Positions 11,768-22,510 of a stretch of DNA of 64,000 bases are shown here, piece after piece (the first letter of the stretch is position 1; every line of letters begins with the position of its first letter). A model generated the notes under the pieces. It saw nothing but the letters and a program-made list of their open reading frames with translations. It was not told the origin of the DNA and did no database searches. The translations under genes and the position numbers were made by a program. The DNA is from Malurus cyaneus samueli (Eukaryota > Chordata > Aves > Passeriformes > Maluridae): contig CM019217.1 of the NCBI GenBank assembly GCA_009741485.1, forward strand, positions 45,536,633-45,600,632. Reading direction: 5' to 3'.

Positions 11768-14700
11768 CTGCAAGACAGGAGAAAAACAGAACAGACAAAA
11801 ACCATTGTTAATAGGTTGGTCTGCCTCAGCGAAAGTCAACTCACCCCCAAACACAAGGCAATCCTCAGCTACTGTAGATCAGTGGGGTCTGTTTTTACCC
11901 TCGTGGTATTTGTCCATTTTTAATAACTGGGCTTGCACAGGTTTTCAGTAGCATGACCACCCAAGCAAAGTAATAACATAAACTACTGTCAGCAGCTTAC
12001 ACATCAACCCTGCCTTTTCAAGCAGTTTTCAAACACATTAACCCCACATCTTCTCTTTTCAAATGTATCAGGGGCCTATGTTATCAGAATTACTTATCAA
12101 TTATGCTTTGCTTTCTTTCAACTGCTTTCAAGGAATATATTTTTCAGAAGACCTTAGATTACATGGGCTCCTTAACTATTTTTGGATTTTAAGTAGTTTG
12201 AGCCTAGGCATCTTTCAGCCCCCTCCTTCCAGAAGCAAGGAATATTACAACCTTTCTAATTCAATCACTCTCCATGAATATCGCAGGGGTGTTACAGCTC
12301 ACATAGTGATGCTAATTCCCCGCAAATGGCAAAAGATTTTAATGGCAATCACAGTTCGGAAGTTCACAGTGTGCTTGGGGAAGCCACAGCATGAAAGCAG
12401 CTATACCATCTCTGCTTATTATTTTAAGATGCAGCCCTGAAAGGTTATCTGCCCTTTGCAGCACACAAGTGCATCAGAACCAGGCTTGATCCTTTGTATT
12501 CAGCCCGATGTCTGCAGAGACTTTTTAAGTTGTGGCTGCTGCCACCCCTGCCAGCTCTCCAGCAAAAGTTGCTATGGGCAATGCAACCTTAACACCCCAG
12601 GTATTTCATGACAGTGATTAGGAAACAACACTGAGTCAGAAAATGGGACAGAAGAAATTCATAGTCTCTCATTTGCAGGGCCAAGAGCAGCTTCTCCAGA
12701 GATAAAAACAGGGCATGCCTGGATGAGGGACTTTAACTCACCCTCCACACAGGCCAGCTCCTGCAAGGATGACAGGGGTCCTGAGGACACCCATGGCAAA
12801 GACTTTCGAGGCCATATGATGGATGGAGTGCAAAGAGCAGAAGTAAATAACCACATATCTTTCAAAATGTATTTGGAATTATATTAAAAAAAAAATCTTC
12901 TATATGCAGGACTAGTTAATTACCTTAATACTACAGAAAACCCCAATCCATTAAGTAAAATAAAGACAACAAATAAATTAATTTTTTCAGGTCTGATTTT
13001 AAACCAACAAGTAAGGGAAGAGCTCCAGACAATTATTCTTGGATTGAAGGCTCACAGCAAGACCTCTCTGTTAAAGCAAGCTCCTGCATCTCAGTCTTGC
13101 TTCAGCCCTAATTTTTTACACTCCTCTTTACTTCCCTCACTTGGCTCCTGAAGGATCCTGAAAGGTGTTGGCTATTTCCATACTGTTTTCTGCTGGAGAG
13201 CTGGCACCAGGCTGCACAATGTTTGCTTTTCAATTGTGCATCCACCACCGTGCTCACAACTGCTCCACTGAGCGAGTAAAAACCACCTTGATTTGAATGA
13301 TGATCACATTGTTTATGCAGGCACTACACAGTGATCACTAACAATTTTTCATCTGCAGAAGTCACCTTACCCCTCCATGACTGACGTCCTCTACAAGTTT
13401 TTGGGCTATTTGTGAAGGGAAATAACAACCTAAATACAAGCTGCTGATCTGCTGTAAAGGAATAAGGTAAAGGAATTCCCATTAATCAATCCAGGTGCTG
13501 AAATATGCCCCCTGCATCCCAGAGCACAACAAGCTGAGCTGTGCATACGAGATGTGTGAATCCATGCACTTGTCAATGGTCAGATGTGTCAGCTCAGAGA
13601 AGGCAGAGCGAGCAGTCAGCTCCATTAAAACAGAACGAAGGCCCCTCCTAATGCAAGGGAGCTGCACAGTTTTCAGGGGCATTGGAAAACCAGCCTCACC
13701 GTGTGGTGATGGTGCCAACTAACAGGAAATTGTACAACCCTTGTTAAATAGATGATACTGATCACTTACCATGAGCCATTTAGATACTACATGTTCAGGG
13801 AGGAGCCACCAAAGTACTCAGAAAAAGGGACCTATGCCCTTTGGGACTGATCTCCTAATCCCTGCAACACCTATCTCACGCTTACAGAGATGGCAGCAGA
13901 GGTCTGGCAGGATAGGGAACGACAGTGTTGAACATCAAACTGTTTTAAACTCCTATCAACAAAAGCAAACTTGAGAAGAGCAGTGAGGGGAGATCGCCCT
14001 GGTATTGAATGCCTCTCAGGAAGATGAAAACCAGTAGCAAAATAACCTGATCAAATAATGGACTTCTCATCCACTTTATTGAAAGTTTATAGGACCGAGG
14101 CTCACAAGTGCTTCACAGCCAAGAAAACAACGCAAGTGCTCCCTGGGAGGTCAGGGCAGTTTAGCTCTCCTTCACGTGCACCTGCACGACCAAACTTACC
14201 CATACACATCCATCAAACTTCCTACACCCCTAAACCAGAGCTTTCTCCTTAAAAAGTGTGTGCAAAAGCTTGGCTAGCAAACAGCTTAAATCTCTGGGTG
14301 TGCAAGTCTCAACATGTTCAATTGTGGTTCTACAGAATGCTCTGCTCTACCGGGAAATGGACGGAAGATAAGAAAACGAGTAACCCAACTCTCAAAGTAA
14401 ATTAGAAAAGGAGTAACCATATCCTTTTTGAATCTGCTTCAAAAGAAGCGTTAAAGTGTAACCGTGAGATAAAGGCCAATTAAGTAAATTCAATAAATCC
14501 CAGCGGTGCCGGCATGATACAGCAACTACTCTGCATCCTCAATGCACAGAGATTACAATGCTCTGAAGGGAAGGCAGGAAGGTGTAAGTATTTTAGAGTT
14601 TTCTTTGTCAAACAAAATGTAATCCAATCCAGGCAAGTGGACAAAGTCTGCAATCATTCCATCTTAAAAGCCTGCAACTGGATACTGTGCTATATGATCT

Positions 14701-17700
14701 CAGAAAAATAAAAGGATTACTTAAGACTTGCTTTTCAAAGGTCACTGCTTCTGCAAGGGCAGCATCCCCTTAATAGAAAGAAGTCAAGCCACAGAGCCCC
14801 TCCTCATGTAAAAAAACAAATTCACATAAGAGTCAAGATATATAAAGCTGTAATCTCTCATGTTTCTTATGTAAGCAGATAGAAGTCTTGTTCAAATCCC
14901 TGCCTTGACACAAGGAAAGGTGGATGTACATTGTGAATCGCTCATGTTCTGCACATATGCATTAATTTCTCAGCCACACAGTCAAGATCAAAGAGGGGAT
15001 ATTACATCATTTATGTTTATGTTTGCCATTTATGAAAACAGCCATGCATGTGATGAAAGCAAACAGAAGATGTAACAAGGTGTGAAATTGCCAATGTACA
15101 TTTTTGCTTTCCTGAGACCAAAAATTAATCAGGAAGCAAAGAAAAGCATAGAAAATTCTTCCTTCTTTTTTGTTCTGTTTCTAACATTTCTTAAGAAGAA
15201 TAAGGGGACATACCAAATAAATAAATTAAGTTTCTGCAGAAGACACATCATTAGTTACATCTGAATAACTACAAGAGATTATTTCAGGAGGAACAGACAT
15301 TTCAGGACACTGTTCCTCTGCAACCTTTGATAATGACATTAGCACCGAATTAGCCATCTAGGCACCAAAGGCCATATTTACAACACACTGTGCTGTGTCC
15401 CACTAATATCTAACATACAGTAAAGCTTAGTGGAATAAAATGCTAATTATATTTTAAGAGAAACGACTGTTATCAGGTGAACAACCACTGTACCAAGACA
15501 AAACAAATAATCCAGTTTCTACTTTTCATGGTCTATCTAATTCTCTCTCCAGGCTAATTACTTTTGCCTTGGTATTTTTCACTCTGGCAAAAACAACAGC
15601 TAATGGCTCTCCGTCTCGCTCAGCCCCAAAGCCATAACCTTTACCTGTTATCATATAACCAGCTACATTATAATTATTGCACTTAATAAAACCAGGTATA
15701 ATTGAAGAAAGTAAAACTTGTATTAGAAGAGTAAACAGAAGACAAGTAACTGGTTTCACTTCAAAAGCTCAGTATATTGTAATTTTTCACTCAGTTTCTG
15801 ATTTTTTTTGTCAGGTCTTTGGTGACTTCAGAGTTTGAAGCAAGACTTGCTCTATTCACCAAGGCACACTAAAGGCATGTGAAATTGCAGGTGGCTTCAT
15901 GCAGTAAGTTAACGTAAAAAAAAAACAAAAACCAGATATATTAGTTAAAATAGAAAACTGCTTGGGAAAGGGGAAAAAAAAAGCTTTCACTGTATTATCT
16001 CCTTGCATTTCTATGTAAGAACTTTTGGAGAAGCTTAACACCCAATAGCTCCCTTACGGGTCCTTTTACTGTGCCTATTATACCTGAGTCAGAACTTAGG
16101 ATTTAGGTCATACCTTGACTTTTGTGCTGCAACTTTTCATATCCCAAAGTGTACCAAGCTTGTCTGATAATGGGTTTCAAAGCTCTTTGAGAACAAATAG
16201 TTGCAAACCATGCCTGGCTAGTTTGGCAAACAGGCTGGGCCCCAAGTTTGCAGGTGCTTGCAAATGTTTCTGAAAACTGAGTCCAGGGAATGAAAGGTCC
16301 TTGTACTAAGTAGCATTAAATGCCACTTCTATTTTACCTGAGACCTTTCATGGGATTTCAATCATGCACAGGCCCTAAATAATGCAAGGAGGTAAATTTT
16401 AGCCACGGGATTAAATTAAATCCAAACATCTTGCCAAGTAAGAGCCAAATCCTAAAACACCATTCATATATGGAGACCATCTTTTTTTGAACGATTTTTC
16501 AAGGTATCTCAGGTGGGGACTTTGTGTAAGTTCTTTTCATACATCAAATAACAAAATGGGAACATAATCTTTAAATTGCTTTGGCAATGAATAAATAGTA
16601 ATTCTTCACATTTTCTAGGCCCCAAGACAAACCTCTGGGGTGCCAGGTCTTAGATCTCTCTGCAGTTGCTGTTCCCTACCACCATTTAAGTGCCTCTAAA
16701 ACCTGAGATGCCCTGATATGTACCTTGAAACAAAACAGGTCAGACAAGAGAGAGGAACCCAAGTGAAGCACCCTGTGGCCCTGACAGAAGGCAGGGCCCT
16801 ATTTTTCTAACACACTTCCATGGCTAATCCGGCAACCAGATCTATCTCATTCGAAAAGGGGGGATCTTTCAAGTGGCTCCCATCCTCGCTCCTGTAAGAC
16901 TCAACACAGCTCATAAAGCTCAACAACAGCACATGACTTGACACCCAGACCCCAAGCCCTTGCTGCCTCCCAGCTGGGCGGAAGGCTGGGCTTGTGAAAA
17001 GCAAAACTCAAATTGGTGCCTGATTGTGTCAAAGAACCTGTTCTTTCTTTGACCAAGCCTTCCTAAGATAACTCCTCTCCAGGCTTCTGTTCCTTGGACC
17101 TAAGACACCAGAAAAGTACCCTTGCTAAAGAGAAAGAGAGCAGTATGGATGCTATGGTTTTGTGGATGCTAATATTCAATTAGAGAAGTAACAGAAGTAA
17201 TCTGCACGCAATTTGCATTAGTACAGAGATGATGGTTCATCTCTTGCTTCTGATCTGTAACAACTCAGGAGATCTGCCTGGCTATGCACTGGTGTGTTCT
17301 AAGGCATTGAGATCTGCTGTGTCCCAACACTCTGTTCTTGCAGTAATTCCACTGTGTTTAGGGGAAGGAGAGGTGTGTGCACCCTAAATTCACACAACTG
17401 AGGGCCGCCTGTTCTCTGAGTATCTCCTAGAGGAGCTTGCAAGAGAAGCAACGAGGAGGAAAAATAGAGGAAACCAAGAATCTTGTTCCACAGCAATGAG
17501 CTAACACCAACTGACCCATCCATGAGGATCTGCTGCTTCTTATGGTAAATCTTCAGATGGACACTCAGTGATATTTAGCTGCTCTTGTAAAATTGTATTA
17601 AAAGAACAAATAGCAGCAAATGGCTTGCTGCATGTGAAAAATCACTACTGAAATCCTCCCTGCAATCATTTGTGTTATAAAAATGTATCTGTAAAATATC

Positions 17701-18770
17701 CTTTGTTATTAAGACCAAGAATCAGTTATTGATGCATCAGTCATGGAACCAAATGCATAGCTTTAAAAGTTTGTATGCAGTCTTTTCCTCTTAATCAAAA
17801 TATATTGTTAATTGTGAGACAGCAGGACTCAGCACATATTCTTCGCAGGACAGGCAGAGGATGCAACCAATGGAAGCTTTGCCATTCACAAAATATCTTG
17901 CCTTAACTAAATACTGCTAAGACTCACTGAAGTGCCTACCTTTGTGGAGGCAATCCAGGAAGGCACAGCAACACCTCACCTCTAGCACCCCTTTCTCTAT
18001 TCCCTCTTGCTGTCTACCTGAAAATTTCTAAAATTCACTGCTTCTGCCACAAAGCAAGCAAATAATTTCTAAAAAATCCACCATAAGGAAGTTACTTTGC
18101 ATCAGGGCTATAATACATTAAAACTGCAACAGGATTGCGAGCAGAGCCTAAAGACACCACAAAATCCAGGCATTACAGAGCCTTTGGGTAAGACCACCTG
18201 GTCATTCCTCAAGAGCACACCACCCCATATATAACAGAGTCAGAATATTTAATGGAACCTATCGTATATCTCTGCCATCTCAAAGAAACATATAACCTTT
18301 GGCAAGGCTCTACAAGCACATGGTTTCAAAAAATAAATTGGATTCTTGCCATTTGCCTTCTGTTTACAGAGCTGCACAGACACGCTCTTGGCTCCTGCCA
18401 ATCATGGATGAGAGATGGGCACTCTTAAAGAATGAAAGCTGCTGCAAATTCACAAAACTTGCAGGCACGAGGCATGAGGAAAACATGACCAGATATCATA
18501 AGAGAAAATTGCAGGTGATAAGACTCCCTCTCCTCCCAGCAATCCCAGGTGTTGTAATGGCAATAATGACATTGGCGGTAGTTTTTTCCAAATACTGCCA
18601 GCTAAAGAGCACTGGCACTTTCGGCATGCAGAGGAATGTCCTGGTATTTCAGTTATCAAGAAAGCCTCTGTACTCTCTGGGGTGGGTGTTGTGTGTATGT
18701 GGCGGGTTCTTTTTGTTTTTGTTTTCTTTTTGGTGATTTCTGAGAAGACTTACCCTAGAAACCTGTATAA

Positions 18771-18819
18771 TATTGAGCACAGTCATCTCAAGGGAGCACA
18801 CAATTGAGTGTGCTCAATA
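18771..18819. repeat. Inverted repeat able to form a hairpin
   Basis: The arms tattgagcaca (18771-18781) and tgtgctcaata (18809-18819) are perfect 11 bp reverse complements. Inside them ctcaa (18787-18791) can pair with ttgag (18804-18808), which extends the stem after a 5-base bulge and leaves a loop of about 12 bases. It is too short for a classical microRNA precursor by itself. Confidence 0.85.
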
Positions 18820-19109
18820 CTGCAGCTTGTTCATCAACAAGCACATTCAATGCCTTATCAGATATATTGGTATGCCACCGTTTTAAGACATTTTAAGGAC
18901 TCTGTATAATGAAGGCTACAAAGGGCACCATGATCTGTGATATCAATCAAGGTAATTTTTTCTCTCAAAACCTGAAGGCTTGCAAACACTCAACTGCATT
19001 TTGCAGGGTGCAAAGTCCCTTTCATAAATCTACAGGCTGTTTAGAAAAAATAATTTTAGAAACTGGCCTGGTAAGACTGGCTTTGATCAGAGCTCATTGT
19101 TTGGGAAAC

Positions 19110-19184
19110 TTTTTTTTCAACTGCCAGGCCTAACACACATTCATTTACATTTTTTTTCAACTGCCAGGCCTAACACACATTCAT
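19110..19184. repeat. 40 bp-period tandem duplication
   Basis: Two identical 35 bp copies (19110-19144 and 19150-19184), each a run of T followed by caactgccaggcctaacaca and cattcat, are separated by ttaca. Perfect identity suggests a recent duplication, a replication slip, or an assembly artefact. Confidence 0.97.
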
Positions 19185-20958
19185 CAGCCCTGTGTCCTGC
19201 ATAGCCAGTTCCTATTATCTCCAATTTACTGTGATCCTCAGAAGGGAAAGCAGGACATTAGGGCATCACAGTTTGCCTGGACTCGGGAAGAAGAGGAATC
19301 CCTGATGTCCCAAGCAGGTGCAGGGCCAATGCGTATCTGAGGCAAATATTTGTTGGAGCAGGGAAGAGAGGCATGGAAAAAAAACCTTCCTATAGGGTGT
19401 AGAGGCACAGGGAAATCCAGTACCTGATTTTGTTTTTATAGAGCCTCTGGAAATCAAGACAGTAAGTTTTTCTGAAAGCTGGGGAACAGTTTGTGGTTAG
19501 GACCGGAGCCAGACTCCTTCACACCACAGAAAAGCTGTAATTTCCCTGTCTTCCATTAGTGGTTTAGTTGTGAAGCCTAAGAATAAATACTATTGACTCA
19601 CAAGACTTTCATAAATTCACTCCTAGCAAGGTGATAAGGACTCCAGCTCTGATCCATCAAAGCATTTTTGGAAAATGCCTAATTTTAAGTGCATGAGCAC
19701 TATCACTGCTGTCAGCATTCTGCTGGATCACAGCCACAGGGCTCAGCATTTTGCTGTAGAATTCGTGTTATTGAGTACATTTCTCAGACTAGCTTCTAGT
19801 ACACTTACCAAGGAGTGCTTTCCCTATCTTTAGTAACCTAATATCTGATTTGCATTTAAGCAAAAACTTCCTTTTAAAAACCACATGCCATTAAGAACAA
19901 AACAAAACCACAGCTACTGAATAAAATGGAAAATGTGCATGTTCCCGCTCCCTGCCACAACTCACCTTCTTAATTCCTATATTGGCTCCTTTCTACATAC
20001 AAGATATCCTGCATCCTTCTTCCAGCTGTTATCAAACTGTAAACCCGGCAAATTCATGGACCATTTTTAAACTGTGTGGGAAATTTCCTTCTCTGCCAAG
20101 CCTGCCACTCTGTATGATACAGCAATCAGTCTTGCTGATGAATTCTAACATTAAAGCCAAATTACTAAACACTCTAGTGAAATCAGAGGCAGGCAAATTA
20201 ATTCCTTATGTTCCCATTTGAAGAACAGCTACTGAGGAGGTGCAGCAGGTCAGAGGGAAGAACAGGCAAAGTCCTTAACTCCCATTGTAGCTTGTTTTGG
20301 ATTTCCTATTTGGTTCCTCCAAATACCACCAATGTTTTTATCTCACCTCTCATTGAGAAATGGGAGAAAAGCATGAGCCTTTGAAAACCTTTGACAAGAT
20401 CCTGAGCTGGTCACAGCTTTGCAGAACCACAATCCAGACCTTTTCCATAAGTGAGTTCCCCAATAAAGACCGGAAGGCTTGAAATAAAATTCTTAAAAAC
20501 AAATAAAAATATATCCAACAGGTAATATTAGATCAAAACCCCAGAAGACTAAAACCTCAAAATAACTAGAGCTGAAATGGAAAGGCTTATATATATGTGA
20601 TTATATAAAACCCTTTGTTTTAGACTGACAGTGGCTTTTCTGAATCAAGGCAAATGTTGCCCAGGCTCCTACAGTTTTTAAGAGAAACAGTAGACAGAGT
20701 GAAAATCTAACAAATCTCATCCTTGCTGCCAACTCAGATATCCTGCCTAGTCTTTTGGCACTTAAGTGTGACTATGGGCATTGTAAGCCCCAAAATCTCA
20801 GGTTCCAAGCACTGAGATGAAGCGAACTACCAAAGCCAGCACAAATCAACGTTTACTACATGTGCTTAGGAAAACATCTCTTGATACTATCAAGGGAAAT
20901 GCCTTCAGCTTCCCAAAGAGTCATCTTTGCAGTGTGAAACAGCGCGGAAGGAAGGCGC

Positions 20959-21024
20959 GGAAGGAAGGAAGGAAGGAAGGAAGGAAGGAAGGAAGGAAGG
21001 AAGGAAGGAAGGAAGGAAGGAAGG
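20959..21024. repeat. (GGAA)n microsatellite
   Basis: About 66 bp of uninterrupted GGAA units (roughly 16 copies), preceded at 20943-20958 by imperfect copies broken by gcgcgg. It lies directly beyond the 3' end of the neighbouring CR1. The stop-free frame across it, which reads as repeating RKEG, is a by-product of the repeat and not a gene. Confidence 0.97.
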
Positions 21025-21035
21025 AGATGCAGCTT

Positions 21036-21415
21036 CACAGAATCACGAAATGGTCTGAGTTGGAAGAAACCTTAAAGATTGTCTAGTTCCAACCCTGATG
21101 CCATGGGCAGGGACGTCTTCCACTACATCAGGTTACTTGGAGCCTCAAATGGCCTTGCCTTGAACACTTCCAGGAAGGTCGTAACCACAACTTCTCTGGG
21201 CAGGCTGTGGCATCGCCTGAACAACCTCACTGTGGAAGATTTCTTCCTTATATCTAGTCTGAATCTATCCTCTTGCAGTCTAAAGCCATTCCACCTTCTC
21301 CTATCCCTACAGGCTCCTTAAAAGTCCCTCTCCAGATTTCTTGTAGGCCCCCCTTAGGCACTGGAGGGTGCTGTAAGGTCTTCCTGGAGGTCTTCTCTTG
21401 CTGGCTCTGACATCA
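21036..21415 (-). mobile_element. CR1 LINE 3' fragment, minus strand
   Basis: Read on the plus strand, this starts cacagaatcacgaaatgg, runs through TTGGAAGAAACCTTAAAGAT and ccatgggcagggac, and continues to an aaaagtccctctccag block. This is the reverse complement of the 3' untranslated region of a chicken-type CR1 retrotransposon. The element therefore lies on the minus strand with its 3' end at about 21036, and it is truncated at its 5' end near 21415, as most CR1 copies are. It carries several differences from the remembered consensus and no coding capacity. A GGAA microsatellite abuts its 3' end. Confidence 0.9.
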
Positions 21416-21989
21416 AACTGGTTGGAATGGGATGAACTGAATTTCTCCCCTTCAAGTCAGTGGAATGTGACCTCCCTGTGCCACCTCCCACACAAACTGT
21501 CACGCCATGCCCTGTTTCCCCTCCTGGTCACCCCCTTTTCCCCGGGGCTGCTCTTTCTGGCAGAAAGTACTCCTGGCCCTGCCCACTCATCAGCCACTTC
21601 TGTAGAAGCTGTGGGCTCGTGGTGCATCTTGGCAACCCTCGGGGTTTTTCTGGCTCAGTAAATGTTCCTGCACGCCTTGATGCCGGGTGCTCTGCTGTGG
21701 AATGCACCTTCTCCAAGCTGTTTGCTCCGGCAAATCCTCAACCCATGGCTTCCCAGTCGGCAACGTGGTTTATCACGTCTTTGGGGAGAAGGAGGAAGCA
21801 CTTGAGGGAGTTCCATACTGTGCCCCATTTCGAATGTCAGGAAAAACACTGCATTTTGAGGGAATCCAAGAGGGAATTGGAGAAAAACCACAAGTTAAGA
21901 AAGCTACGAACAGAGACTGTTCTGTCCTGGGGAAAATGAGAGTGAAAGAGAACATGAGCCTCCAAATAAATAAAAGGCTGCTGTCTCTG

Positions 21990-22145
21990 GAGCAAGCACA
22001 GTATTAAATTTAGGAACAGCTTTCGAAGGACAAAAATAATGAAGCACTGGAACAAAATCACCCAGTGAACCTGCGGCATCTGTGCCTGCAGAGGTTTTAA
22101 AGCAGCCTGGATGAGCACATTCTGAGATCCTTCCAGACACAAGGC
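21990..22145 (+). mobile_element. Probable CR1 LINE fragment, plus strand
   Basis: The stretch aatgaagcactggaacaaaa followed by tcacccagtgaacctg and, further on, ggttttaaagcagcctggat resembles the CR1 3' region in forward orientation, where a GAGCACTGGAACAGGTTGCCC-like phrase precedes a CTGGA phrase. It is more diverged than the copy at 21036-21415 and lies in the opposite orientation. The limits are approximate. Confidence 0.5.
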
Positions 22146-22329
22146 TCTACACAGACAGCTGGCCACCACAAGGCAAGTGATGAAAATAAAAAGGATCTTG
22201 AAAAGCAGAGATCCAAGAGACATACATTCAGTGCCACTTACCAGCTGGCACGCTTGTGCCAGGAGACGTTACGGAAAAATCTAAATTGTTAAATGTGTCT
22301 GGTCACAGAAAAGGATGGCACTGGGATAA

Positions 22330-22388
22330 AAGCAGAAAAGAAAAAAAGAAGAAAAAAGAAGGAAAAAAAAAAAGAAAAGAAAAGAAAC
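22330..22388. repeat. Polypurine (A/G) low-complexity tract
   Basis: About 60 bases with almost only A and G on the plus strand, mostly runs of A broken by single G. It directly precedes a MIR-like SINE, and could be a degenerate A-rich tract or simple low-complexity sequence. No function is inferred. Confidence 0.9.
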
Positions 22389-22397
22389 AACACTTTG

Positions 22398-22510
22398 CTT
22401 TCCAGCTCTGCCAGGGACTCCTAGCATGACCATGGGCAAGTCACTTCATCTCCCCCTGCTGTTACTTGTGCAATGAAGATAATGATAATTCCTTTATCTG
22501 TACAGACTTG
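22398..22510 (+). mobile_element. MIR-like SINE fragment, plus strand
   Basis: The order of phrases ccagctctgcc, then catgaccatgggcaagtcac, then caatgaagataatgataatt matches the core of the ancient MIR family (tRNA-derived SINEs), in which a GACCTTGGGCAAGTCACTT block is followed by AAAATGGGGATAATAAT. The middle is diverged, as expected for a very old copy. Family naming is from memory; the sub-family is unknown. Confidence 0.65.

Noticed and set aside
15526..15759. 77-codon minus frame starting MKPVTCLLFTLLIQVLL, like a signal peptide
   Set aside because: Hydrophobic starts arise easily in AT-rich DNA; the rest has no cysteine pattern or known domain, and no promoter or neighbouring exon is visible.
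20817..21086. Frame with repeated RKEG residues
   Set aside because: It is a translation of the GGAA microsatellite and the CR1 end.
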